Below, one piece after another: positions 25,099 to 37,288 of a stretch of 64,000 nt of DNA (positions are counted from its first letter, which is position 1; every line of letters begins with the position of its first letter). Source of the stretch: Ottelia alismoides (lineage: Eukaryota > Streptophyta > Magnoliopsida > Alismatales > Hydrocharitaceae). A program made the translations under genes and the position numbers. The notes under the pieces are model-generated. The model had not been told where the DNA came from, ran no database searches, and saw only the letters and a program-made list of their open reading frames with translations. The stretch is from positions 1 to 64,000 of the forward strand of contig JAZKJV010002325.1 in the NCBI GenBank assembly GCA_037367405.1. The letters are read 5' to 3'.

Positions 25099-26260
25099 TG
25101 AAATCACGTAGAGACCAAGTGAGGAGGGTCTTGGACTCCACACAAGCCAGGAGTGCAATTGATGCGGCGACCACTCACAAGATCGAGCAATGAAATCAAC
25201 AACCATCCCACACTAAATATCAATCAAGGTATAAACAAGTGTGACTCAGAATTTTTTTATAAAACTCTATAAATAAATGTGTATAGTGACAAGCAGAATA
25301 CGGTGTCGAACACAAGAAGTACGACGGTGTAGCACTTAATATTATTTATAAATAAATAATGAATAAATAATATATGTTATGTAATACTATAATAAATAAT
25401 GAATAAACACACACTATATGTAACACTATAATAAATAATTAATAAACACACACTATGTTTATGCACGCAATTACTAAAAGAATTTTGGTTTAATTAATAA
25501 TAATATTAATATTAATTTTTAATTATCTATCATATAATATATGTATATATATTTAACACTATAATATATATGTGTGTGTATATATATTAGGAATTTTTAA
25601 ATACCTTCATGTATATTATTTATTAGTTATTTATTTAACACGTACTTAAGGTGATGAGGTTTACATCCAAAATTACAACACCTGAGGGGTACAAATCGTG
25701 TAGGGGTGTACATGCAATTTGCCCAAGCTCGTGGGCTGTAACTTGAGGTGACGCAATTGAGGACTAAAGTGAAATAATAGATAAGTTAGGGAGTAACATG
25801 TAATTTATACAATACTTTTACAGGATTATTTAAATATTACAAAAAATGAAGGGTGCCTAAGAAATTTATCCTCATCCACCAGAAGGCAACGTCTCTAGTG
25901 ATACCACGCAAGCGCTACTTAAATCGATCTGATAGTGATGGAATGTATCGCTTCGTCTCGCCACGGACGACTTAGATTAGAAACGGTGGATGGCTTCGAT
26001 CCAACCGAACCTGGAGCCCTTCCATTAACACAAAGAACATCGTTGTAGGTGAACTTCAATGTTCGATATCGTGCAGCTCCGGGGTCTATCTTCTTCACCC
26101 AAAAAGTGTGCCTATCTCTTAAGAGATAGCCCCCGTCAAGTGATCCCTCGTAAGAAAGATCAACAATAAAATGTGATTAGAAGAATCAATCAAAATAAAA
26201 TAGGAAGAGAATAACAAGAGAATAAAATGCACTATATATACAGGAAAATGTGATACAACC
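25099..26260 (-). mobile_element. Partial LTR, 3' part, minus orientation
   Basis: It starts with TGAAATCACGTAGAGACCAA and is collinear with 26285-27700: 'gaccaagtgaggagggtc', 'ggtgtcgaacacaag', 'aagaaatttatcctcatcc' and 'cgcaagcgctacttaaatcgatc' recur in the same order. The LTR upstream half is missing. 26110-26260 fits leader or unknown sequence. Together with 26285-29797 it gives two LTR 3' halves in direct orientation flanking a PBS. Confidence 0.6.
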
Positions 26261-26263
26261 ATT

Positions 26264-26284
26264 TCACCCGGCAACAGTGCCATT
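26264..26284 (-). other. Primer-binding site, Athila type, minus strand
   Basis: On the minus strand AATGGCACTGTTGCCGGGTG follows directly after the LTR end TTTCA. It matches the complete element's PBS except for C to T and a 3' change, so the LTR at 26285-29797 was a 5' LTR. Confidence 0.85.
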
Positions 26285-29200
26285 TGAAATCACACAAAGA
26301 CCAAGTGAGGAGGGTCATGCACTCCACACATGGCGAGAGCGTAGTGGATGCAGCGACCATTCACAATATCAATCAATAATATCAAAAATCAACCCACATT
26401 ATATATCTATCAATGAAAAAGCAGGTGTGGATAAGTTTTTTTATAGACCCTAAAAATACATGTGTATAGCGATAAGGAGAGTAGGGTGTCGAACAAAGAA
26501 ACGACAATGATGTAGCATTTATATCTTTTAATATATATAATAATAACATTTTTTAAATTTTAATATAATTATAAAATGTTTATAATAAAAAATAATATTG
26601 CAACTTATAGATAACTCTATATAGTTATGTAATACTCTATAGGGTAACTAATTTATAAATATAAGTAAAAATAACCAAATGGAAAAATAAAGTGTTTTTT
26701 GGGTTTTTAATATTTTTCTACTATTTTTGTTATTTATAAATAATTTTGCTAATTTTTAGAGGTTTTTTAAGTTCAAAATACACAAAATTAGGGACTTTTT
26801 AATTCAAATGAATTTTTTTGAGATTTAAAAATACTAAATTATCAAAAATTCTCCAAAGTAGTTTTTATATATTCTAATATATATATATATAAATATAACA
26901 TTAACAAATATTTTTGCATATTTAGAAGAGTTTTTATATTTTGTATAGGATTGCAGAGCTTTTAATTTTTTATCATTATCTTTTATATTATTTGAGATTT
27001 TTGATATGGGGGTACCAGACACTATAATAAATACACGCACTATTTTTTGTGAATTTTGAAATAAGATTTTTTTATTTTTTGGATTTTTTAAATAAAACAA
27101 GGAATGTCTGAGCTCTTTTATTTTTATAAAATATGAGAAATCCTAAAATGTTGATCTAAAAATATAGCGTTAATCTACAAGTAAACTGGAACATAACCCT
27201 ATATTTCTAGAAATTTTGGAGCACAAATGCTATTTTTAATTAAGATAAGGGGGCACAATGCAAATAACCAAAAAATTACGATTAATATTCGCACTTTTAA
27301 TATTAAATCCAAATAACAAAACGTGTAGGGATATACATGCAATTAGCCCAAGCACATGGGTCGTCAAGTAAGGTGACGTGACCGAGTACTAAAGTACATT
27401 ATTAGATAAGTCAGGGGCTCACATGCAATTTGACTAGTACCTTCTAAACTATAGAAGATATTTGTAGGACCATTTAAATATTATAAAAACAGAGGGTTCC
27501 TAAGAAATTTACCCTTATTCGGCGGAAGGCAAGAACTCTGGTGACGCCATGCAAGCGCTACTTAAGTCGATCCAACAGTGATGGAACGTATCACTGCGTC
27601 TCGCAACGGATGATTGAGATTAGAACTAGTGGATGGCTTTGATCCAACAATGTATGGAGTCCTTTCAAGAACACGAAGAACACCATTGTTGGTGATCTTA
27701 GATCTTCGTTTTCATGTAGTTTTAGGCTCCAATCTCTTTGTCAAAGTGTGAGTCTCATTCCAAGTTTCCACCTGCAGGTACATCGGGTGTCCAAATATCC
27801 CCAAGTCTTTAGGATCAATCTCTTAAGATTCCTCCACCTAGAGAAGTAGGTCAGCTTCGAATGGCTCTCTAGGGACGTCTTCTTCACACATAACCCGCAC
27901 CAAAAGGTCGAACAGCTCCAAAGCAAGCTCTCGACCCAAAAGATGAGGTAAAAAACCTCGTGGATGGATGAAAGGAGAGCAAATACAATGAGGTGATGGA
28001 GGGGATCTTTGAATCTTGATTCAATGCGTGAATTAAGGTTTCTTTTGTGGGGGATTGATGGAGTAAGAAAAAGGATTGATGTGGGTCGAGAAAGTGGGTT
28101 TATTACAATCGAGGAACAATGAAACATGGCTTGGAGCAGAGCTCGAGGAAAATGTGATTTTTTAGAATTAATGCTAAATCACTAATCTCAATGCTAAATT
28201 AATGACAGAAATGAAAACTGCAGTAAATAATTTACGTGGAAACAATAGTAAATGGGCTCAATTGACAGGAGTGATCGAGAGTAGAACCTCGACGGTGATA
28301 GTCAAAGGTGGATGGATCTTATATTCCTTCACTCCTCCTCACTACAAAAGGCACCTCAACCTTGCTATCACCAAGATCGAGCTCAAGGGCACACTATAAG
28401 GGGTTGAAAAAGGAGGAAGAGGGACCAAGATCAAAATGGGTCACGGGGTCAATTTACATAAGATTTTTCATGGAGTTTCAAGGTACGATGGTTTGCAAAC
28501 GAGCGAGGTTGCTGGAGATTCGAAAATGGGCATGGGGAAGAGACGAAGTTGCTACAGGATGGTGGATATTTCAAGGTCAGAGGATGAAGGTGGAGGACTG
28601 GACAAATTGGGGAATATTATTGACTTAGGGTACCTGTGAATGTTGTAACAGAAGTTAGGAGGCTGAGGTACAATTAACCCTAGGTCAACAATCTTTACCT
28701 CTTGGCTGGTCCATGTGAACCAACCAAGAAATTCCAGGGCAAAAATACCTTGGAAAATCGAAAGAATTTAATAAGACTTTATTATTTTTAGGTTATAAAT
28801 GAAGAAATATTTTAATTTTTTGTAGATTTTAATGCCAATTTTTTTATTTTTTTCAATGTATTTTATTATTTTATAAACATATTTTATATATTTATATCTT
28901 AATTAAATACACTTAAATATATTTTTATTGATGTTTTTGATATAATATGCACACTTAAATAAATATATGTATATAATATATTGGTGTAAGTATAAGTATT
29001 TCATCTATGCATTTTGTATGCATATTTTAATTTTGTGCGTTCTTTATGGTTTTATTCTACTTTAAATATGTACATATATCGCATATAAAATTTTCAAAAT
29101 TATAAAAATACATATAAAATAATAAGGAATAAATAAAATGAATATTTTATTCGAGTATATTATACAATAGGGATACATAACCTAACTTTCACACTTTAAC

Positions 29201-29797
29201 TCCAAAAAATATGAAACCACCTTCATTAAATATCATAGTAGAAGTTATATATGATTAAATAGATTTCAATACATTTTGAGTTTTTATCGAGTAGATATGG
29301 GTCTTGGGAATTTGGGTTTTGGCTTTTTATTTAGAGTATAAAAGGTACATTATATATTATTTTTTATGAAATCAAATTTGTATTATTATCGACAACTTTC
29401 ATGTACAAACATTATTGATTTGATGAATAAATAATAAAGAATAAAATATGTCCCAGATGGTAATTATTTTCCTATTTTTGTAGAGTTTTCTAACTGAATT
29501 TTCTGGACAATTCACCGCCTTATCTCCCCTACTTTATCCCTAATCGACTAAGTCATCATGATGACTGAGATTCGGGGGCTAAGGTCACTCAACACCTATG
29601 GTGTCTCATCTCATTTTCTTTTCCTTTCTTTATTCTTTTATTTGGGCAATAAATACATTATTTATAAAGTATTTTCTATAATATATTGTATAACTTATAG
29701 AGTATTTATTTTGATAAATTAATGCGATATACATGCATTTATCGAGGGTTTAATGGGCAAAATCAAAGAATAAAGGTGATAAAATAAAGATTCATCA
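26285..29797 (-). mobile_element. Athila-like 5' LTR, minus orientation, about 3.5 kb
   Basis: It begins on the minus strand at TGATGAA (29791-29797) and ends at TTTCA (26285) directly before a PBS. Landmarks: a start block with 'ttagcccccgaatctcagtcat' in reverse complement at about 29550-29585, a GGTCCATGTGAACC palindrome at 28708-28721 with GGTCAAC at 28683, a GC-rich leader (27500-28680), an AT-rich block (26520-27480) and the 3' motif GTGTCGAAC in reverse at about 26488. A 128-codon open frame at 27741-28127 lies in the leader and is not recognisable. The right flank (29798 onward) is 3' non-coding sequence of another element, so this LTR marks a nested insertion or recombination. Confidence 0.7.
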
Positions 29798-30840
29798 GTG
29801 CATCAATATTTATAAGAAGTGGTTTATGAATTTACATATGGTATTTACAGATTAAGTTAGTTGTTATTTACCAGCTTTTATATACAATGATTAAGCATGT
29901 ACTATAGTATGTTCGGATTATTATTCCTCATAATAATGTACAATATTCTCAAAATAATTTGAAAATCTTTTTACAAACTTTTTAGAGCTTTATTTTCAAA
30001 TAATATTTACAAACAACTTTTGCAAATATTTACAAATTTTGAAAATCATTTTGCAATGATTTTTCAAACGATATGTATAGATTTTGCAGAGTGCTTTTAC
30101 AACCATTTACCAAATCACTTGCAAACAGTATTTTTAAAAATTTTATTCCAACAAATGAAATATATTTATGCAAAAATTTGAAAAATATTTTTACAATTGT
30201 TTGAAAATGTTTTACAAAAGTTTTCCAAATGGTTTTCAAAAGATTTATCAAGAAGTTTTACAACCATTTTCCAAATAATTTTGCAAAACAATTTTTAAAC
30301 CAATTTATTAATCATATTTACAAAGAATTTTTGAAATAAAATTATACATATTTTTAGGTGTATTATTTTACATTTGATTATATATAAACCCTTACCCATG
30401 CAATATTTTTGCCATATTATTGAAAATATAAATGTACGAGTTTTGGCAAAAGTATATATAATGTATATATGACCCCCCTATACTACTTGAGTTATGTCGT
30501 CATTGTGATCAAAGAGAAAAAGAAATATATAACTTGAGTTGAGTATAGAAAAGTCTATACTACAATGACCAAACTAATAAAGAATGAGAAGTTAGTCATC
30601 CCACTATACCTACGATCAATTTATCCTTGGTATGGTAGACTGTATACAAAATGAGGCTGATCGAGGATCGGAATGTATGGAATTAATGGACTCGCCCTAT
30701 CCCCACTATACTTAGGGTAAAATATCCCTACATATAGACAAAATGTAAAAAATTTGAGAGAAAAGTGAGAGAATGAATAGTGAATACTCGAATGCGCTTA
30801 CCCTATACCTAAAATGAAGCATATCCTTACATACCTTGAA
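29798..30840 (-). mobile_element. 3' non-coding region fragment with PPT-like hairpins, minus strand
   Basis: This is the counterpart of 49290-50060 of the complete element read on the minus strand. 30690-30735 carries CTATACTTAGGGTAAAATAT, nearly the same palindromic hairpin as 49389-49420 in inverse. 29940-30300 repeats 'tttgcaaa/tttacaa' motifs. The integrase that should precede it (to the right) is missing, replaced by a plus-strand LTR at 30841. Confidence 0.65.
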
Positions 30841-33536
30841 ATAATTTATAAAAATAAAATAAAAATAAAATAAAAATTATTTTGATCTCCTAAAATATAT
30901 GTTGAAAAAAATAATATATAAAATTGGGTTATTTTGTGTAAAAATAATAAAATAAAAATACTTCTGTATAGTATATAGGTATATTATACAAGTATATAAT
31001 ACTAGATACTGTATATGCACTAATGTTTTTCCATAATATAATTAAAAATCACAGAAAAATATTTTGCAAAATAATAAACATTTTTTGTACACTTTTTAAT
31101 TTTAAATCATTTACTATTTTATTGGAATTGTAAATATTTTGTGATCCTAATTTTCTGATTGGCCTGGACATATTGTTGATCTTTGATCAGCGGTTCCTCC
31201 TTCCGGGGTCAGATCCGGATACTATTTGACGGAGCTTATCTCAAAATTTTCTAGCCCGACTCCGAGAGCCATTTGACTCTGGACCTGATAATCTTCGTAC
31301 ATCTAATATCGTCGCAAGTCCTTCGGTTGATCCGAATCACTCTAGGGTTCCACGCTTCATGCTGATCTTTTTGGACCCCCGAGCGACCTATAAATCATCC
31401 TTTTACCCCTCCTGGCGACGCAACATGTGCCTTGCCCCTCGTTTCATGCCTATGTACCTTCAACAGAGTGATAACATCCTGTGTGTGCCCTTGGATCAAA
31501 GCTAGGTGGCCTGTAGCCTAGCTCCCCTAAGTGCCCGGAGCCCTTCGTCACGTTCAGCCTCCTTGCCCGCCGCAACACGATTGAGGCCACGTCTCCGACT
31601 ACCATTCTCGCCTTATATGTAGGAAAACATTCGAACCTTCAGGTACCTATCATTTCACTTCCATCTTCTAGTTTGACCTGATTTTTCCATCTTCCTCTGC
31701 CGCGTGCCCATATGCTTAAAATAGTAGGTCAGAGACTCGTAACCCATCTCTGTTTGCCCTGATACCGGAGCAACGCACCAGAGTCGCTCCACCATTTGCA
31801 AGTCTCAATGCATACAAGGAGCCTATTTCAAGCCCTTAGTTGCTCAGTTAGAGCACCTCCAGGTTGACGGCCACCGCCATGACTATCCAACAATGAACAC
31901 CTCCATCGGACCCCTTAGACCGACATGCCATACCTCCACGAAGCTGCTGGACCTCCTCGATCTTCCATTAGGTCGGCAGATCTCTTCCTCCGCTCATTTG
32001 AAGCTCGACCGAGAGGTGTTCTTCCAGACCCTTTCTCAGCTGTTGGATGCGCCCCCTCTCCCTAGATATCATATGAGTCATCATCCATTGCAGCCTTTCA
32101 GCCATTAGATCTGACACCCTCTAACACATCCGACCACACTTAGCAGAAATCCTCTGGACCGTCAGATCTGGGGTTGCTAGAGATTAGGACTATACGCCAG
32201 CGCAGCATACAGATCCTGCCACATGCCCTCACGTGTTGCACACATGCCCTACAAGGGTATATTTCCCATTTATCCCCACTTAGTTTTGTATTTAGTTCTT
32301 AGTCTGGAAAAGTAAAGTTGTAGTTAAGATACTTTGTAGTTTTGACCTTGTATTTTCATATATTTGTAGTGTATTCCAGTTTGTATGAACTCATGTGTCA
32401 TACCACGTGCATTTTTGGGTTATTTTCATGATCTGCCATGTAGTTTGTATGTGTTACGATTTATATGGCAAGTTATTGAGTTTTACATTTACGCCCCTGT
32501 GCATGTTTTATTTGACATGTGCATATTTTCACTAGACATTTTGCAACTTTGGCCTTAAGATTTCCTCATGTGTTACTCTCTGGCCCAAAAGTTCAACTTA
32601 ATTGCAAGAAGGTTCCTGTGAATTATCTACCATGTATAAAATTAAATAAATAGCTAATTAATTTGGAAAATTATATAAAATTATCTTTAACTCTTGTTAA
32701 TGTGTAGTATTTATCATGATTTACCTGGATTAATTGCTTTGCTTTGAATATTTTCTACAAATAAGAAACCCATAAAAGGTGTATTGTCTGTTTTGTAAAA
32801 TACACTAAAATTTGAAAAATTATCTTAAAAATTCCAAAAAAGTTTGTGCATGCATATTCTATGCTTTGTTTTCAATAGCAATTTTGTTTTCAAACATAAA
32901 ACCCCTAAAAGACACAAAAGACCTACATTTTATAAAAATCATATAAAATTCTAGAAAAAATTAAAAATGTCATTTTCGATCCTTATGAAAACCCTTTTCA
33001 CGTAGTTTCTCATAAAATTACTCCACAGGAATCTAAGTCATTTTAAGTATTTTTAACTTTCATATTGTCGTGGTTGTGCACTCTTTACCTTTGTAGACTT
33101 TATTTGATTTATATAAAATCACAAAGACATCAGAAAATCCATATAAAAATACCAAAAACATTTCAAAATTATTAATAATCCAAAAAAAATCTTATTTGAA
33201 TTTTCTGAGCATTTTTAGCAAAAAAGTAAATTACAAAAAGAGTTGTGTGTGCCTTGTTTTCTTCGTTGCTTGATTTTGTCATTTATTAAAAATTATAAAA
33301 ATTCATAAAAAAACCATCAAAAATATTTTCTAAATCCGAATAATTTATGCATTTTTGTGTTCCTTGTATTCAACCATGGTTGCTATACTAGGTAAAAATA
33401 AATAGCAAAGACTGCTTACATTTTTTGCATGCTTTGACTGTCTTGATCCTTTGGATTGAGTGGTTCTCTCTTTTCTTGTTGAGCTTGGCCTGTTAATTGG
33501 GGTCGCAATGACCCGTGATTATCTTATTTCCTAACA
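30841..33536 (+). mobile_element. Plus-strand LTR lacking its start (5' LTR of the host element)
   Basis: An AT-rich stretch leads to 'ttctgattggcctggacat' at 31152, a TATA box TATAAAT at 31389-31395 about 230 bp downstream, a GC-rich leader (31140-32280), an AT-rich block with T-rich 'cataaaa' runs, and TTCCTTGTATTCAACC with 'gctatac' at 33358-33389 as the 3' motif. 33400-33536 aligns with the last 130 bp of the complete element's LTR ('ggggtcgcaatgacc' against 'gaggtcgcaacgacc'). Open frames such as 31893-32108 lie in the leader and resemble nothing known. Confidence 0.65.
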
Positions 33537-34465
33537 CTAAATGGCGGGTTGCTCATCAGCTCCTTTCACTTGGCTCAACTCAGTTGGAGTGATAAGGGGA
33601 TTGGATTTCTCGGTATGAGATGCACACAAGTGGAAACATTTGTCCTCTTCTACGAAGGGAAGTGCACCCCAACCCATCCAGTGGCGTAGATGTCTAAAGA
33701 CAAGTGAGTGTGGGATGCAATAGTGATTCAAAAAAGGGATAGTTTACTGTCTCAAGAGGAAAAACTCCTTATGTTAATGTTGTTGTATATAGTATTCCGA
33801 AAAAAATGCAAAAAAACTCCAAAAAGTTGGACATGCCTGATTGAAAATAAAATGCATGTTGGACTGTATATATTTTTATAGTCAATAAGCAAGCTTGAGC
33901 TTCAAAGTCATATCTTGTGAGCCTGCGGCTGGATGACTTGACTACACTGGTCTTGCATCATGGGATAGTTACCTACATGGGCTACCGTCCAATCTTCTCT
34001 TCACTCCTCCTCTTGAGATGGTTGTCACATGAACTTAGAAGGGAATACTCCGCTCCTCAAGGAAGGAGTTGCTGGATTGGGGAATAAGTGGGTTGTCATG
34101 CTGGAGAAGTCAGTCTCTTTTTCATTTCAGTTGAGGGGAGCCACTATCACTTACAATGTACAAGTCAGATTCATAGTCATAAGGTTTGCATATGAGTTAT
34201 AATATTCTGACTTGACTATAGAGGCGACTTGAATATAGTTTTGGTATTCTCGAAGGTCGTTGGATTTCAAATCTGATTCCCAATAATGTTCCTCTTGCAC
34301 TAAAATTCCAAAGGTTCGACTTAAGCACCAAACATTGATTTTGTAAAGACAAGTTTGACAATTAAACTTAATCCAATTTCTTTCTTTGTCTTTTCTTTTG
34401 TTTTGGTTTATCTGCACTTATTGCATAAGTGTTTGCTATGGATGAGCAAAGGCAAGTATAGGGGG
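33537..34465 (+). mobile_element. 3' non-coding region and PPT of the host element
   Basis: It aligns with 50370-51239 of the complete element: 'gaagggaagtgcaccccaac' (33655) against 'gaaggaagtgcgtctcaac', 'aaaagggatagtttactgtctcaagagg' (33732-33759) and 'gaacttagaagggaatactccgct' (34033-34056). It ends in a PPT, GCAAGTATAGGGGG (34452-34465), directly before an LTR start. PBS, gag and pol are absent, so the host element lost its whole coding region before or after mobilisation. Confidence 0.8.
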
Positions 34466-35557
34466 TGATGAATCTCCATTTCATCACCTTTATTCTATCC
34501 TTCTAGCCATAAAAACCCTAGTAAATGTATGTAAATACCTTTAATTTGCATAAATTAACATTCATGCATTGTGTAAATATAGTATAAAATACTTTTTTAA
34601 TACCAAAACTATAGAATTAATAAAAGAAAAGAAAAATAATAAATTATCAAATATATTTATGACCCTACACCCCAAGACATGGGTATCTTGATGACTAGGT
34701 CGAAAAGGAAAAAGGCAGGGGGAGATCAAGGCCAAAATACAATAAAAATTCCTTCTTTTTATTCATTTATGTGACCCTTTTTTTCCACTTTTTATACTTC
34801 AAATAAAGAAACTTTGTACATTAAAGTTGCAGATAATATAATATAAAAAAATACAAAATTGATTTCATATTAAAAGAATGTAAAATGTGTTTTTTATACT
34901 CCGAATAAAAATCGAAAATCTCAACTTCTCATACCCATATTTATCACATAAAAACTCAAAATGTATCAAAATCACCTTTAATAGTATATAACTTTTAGTA
35001 AGATGTGAAAGTTAGGTTTTGGACCTCTATTGTAAAATAGCCCGATTAAAATATTCATTTTATTCATTCTTTATTATTTTTATGATTTTATATTTTTATA
35101 ATTTTGTAAATATTATTTATAGCATGTGTACAAATCATAGATATAATAAAATAATAAATAAAACATTAAAAATAAAATATGTATATAAAACATATAGATG
35201 AAATATCTATATATATGCCTATATTAAATACACCTACTTATTTAAATATATATTATATCAAAAAAATATAATAAACATATATTTATGTATCTAAAAATAA
35301 GTTATAAATATATAAAATAACAAAATTAAATAATAAAACTAAAATTTTTAAATAAATACAAAAAATACTCCAAAATATAGGTAAATATACATATATATTA
35401 ACCATAAAAAGTAACTTGTAGCTATATACCTCTAAAAAATTTCATAATAATATATTTTATAAAACAATGAACATTTTTTATTTTATAACTTCTAATTAAT
35501 AAAATCATCTCTTCTTTATTATTGAATTTCCTAATAATTTCACATTTCCTTTTTCTG

Positions 35558-35821
35558 CTTGGTCCAAGTGGACCGACCAGGGGGAGTCAAGAGTTGACCC
35601 CAGTATACTCTTCTCCCCAGGCCTTCGACTTGTCAAAACCTATGGTTTGACCATCCACCCACTTTTTTCCAAGTCGATTTGAGCATTGATTGGGTTCAAT
35701 TTCTTCTACACTTTTGCACCTCGATCATCAATGAATCACGTACAGGTGATTCCTTAAATAATGGATCATTGGACCACCCATCACACCTCGTTCTTTGGAG
35801 TCATTCCCCCATGCGTATAAG
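35558..35821 (+). promoter_or_regulatory. LTR promoter: palindrome, W-box-like pair, TATA box
   Basis: TTGGTCCAAGTGGACC is at 35559-35574, GTCAAGAGTTGACC at 35586-35599 and TATAAG at 35816-35821, about 247 bp downstream. The layout matches the other LTRs. Confidence 0.5.
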
Positions 35822-37283
35822 AAACCTCATCCAACCAAAATTTAATCTTTATCCCTCTTCCTCCATTGAACCTTAAACCTATGATTCGAGTCTTATTCCT
35901 GGTGACAGCAACAGTCAGCTCAGCCCTTCAGTGGTCCCATCATGCGTGTAATCGAGGTGGTCAAGTTCGTAGAGTTCCTCCACCCAGAGCTTGCTTCAAG
36001 TGTGTCTCCGATGAGATTCTTTCATCTTCTGTTCTTCATTTGAACTCCCTAGAGTAGCAATAGCGCAGAGTAGTCTCTTATTGCATTTAAGTTCATTTCT
36101 TTGTTCGAAAAATAAAAACTCTCACCTCGCTGGACTCTAGTTCCGCCACGGATTCTGATCGCTTTTGACATATTCCCCATTGCCAACCTCCCTCATCTCC
36201 TGTCCTTCCAACTGCTGAACACCTCAAGCACCTCCATACACTCGAATCTCACCCAGACATGGAGATCAAGTCTCTTCATCTATTTCTCACCAGAGACACT
36301 CACCCTAGCGCACACCCTATCCATCTCAACCATCGAGGCTCACCGTATCTTCATATTTTTGTTTTGCATCTTTCCCTACAGGGTACGAAAAGAAAAGGGC
36401 TCTCCCTAGGGGCCCACGAAGCAAGAACCTCAACTGTAGGAAGAGGAGCTCCGTCGAATGAAATCGATACTCCTTGCACCTTTATGAGATCCTCCCTTTG
36501 TTCGGGAGGATCATAGGAGCACGTAGAGTCCATTGAATCATCACGAAGAAGCTGGAGGAGTGCTCTAGGCTTGATTGAAACTCGCCCAAGTCTTGTTCTT
36601 TGTGAGATCGTCCAAGTTTCCCTCTAGCCGTCAATCTCTTCCCCGTTTTTCCAACGCAACAACCTTCGTCCTATTAAGCCGCATCTCCACCATTAGATCA
36701 TCGATGATGATCTAATCGTAGCCGTTGATCATTGAAGCGTTATCGGGAGCCCATGTGTTGATCCGCGTCTAAGCAAACAAGATCCCTATCGATCCGTGCT
36801 TCGCTGGGTATTTTTCATATTTAGCCCCAACTAATTTTGTATTTAATATCTAGACTTTATACATTCATCAGTTGATTACAATATTTTGTAATATTTTCAT
36901 CCAAGACCTCGAACTTCTCGTATTTACATCTATGTCCACAACCACGACACCTTACGTGTTTGTGCGCATGAGGTGAGGGCATTTTGCAACAGACCCCTAA
37001 TGTATTTAGATATTTATATCTTGTCCATTGACTTTTTATTTACACTATATATTTTTATGAAATTTGTAGACTGGATCCTATATTTAATTTAAAAAATATC
37101 CTTCCGCTAATGTAGTCTCTCTTTGTTGCCATTATTTATTTCAAATTTTTATTTAGCTTAGACAATCCCCAAAAATTAGACAAAGGTTCCTAATTGCACA
37201 TACTTCCATGACATATATTTATTTTGCAATTTGAGTATCTTTGTTGTTTATTAAAAATAAAAAAGAGTGCTTTTAACTCATAT

Positions 37284-37288
37284 CTACA
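37284..37288. repeat. Probable target-site duplication, left (CTACA)
   Basis: It pairs with CTAAA at 54886-54890, one mismatch in five. Joining the flanks restores LTR sequence collinear with 17730-17800. Confidence 0.6.

Larger units (their letters stand above)
34466..37288 (+). mobile_element. Host LTR, left part (interrupted by the complete Athila element)
   Basis: It starts TGATGAATCTCCATTTCATC after a PPT. Then come an AT-rich block, 'gaccctacaccccaagac' and 'gatgactaggtcga' at 34663-34705, a second AT-rich block, the palindrome CTTGGTCCAAGTGGACCGAC at 35558-35577, GTCAAGAGTTGACC at 35586-35599, a TATA-like TATAAG at 35816 and a GC-rich leader to about 36810. Open frames at 35679-36057 and 36259-36533 are in the leader and not recognisable. 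It resumes at 54886. Confidence 0.8.

Noticed and set aside
19753..29802. Target-site duplication for a minus-strand element from 19758 to 29797
   Set aside because: The flanking pentamers ACTAT and GTGCA do not match, and 3' non-coding regions on both sides of the 26285-29797 LTR show the block is a composite.
31893..32108. Short open frames in LTR leaders (31893-32108, 35679-36057, 36259-36533, 27741-28127)
   Set aside because: All lie at the same leader position of LTR copies, none is conserved between copies as protein.
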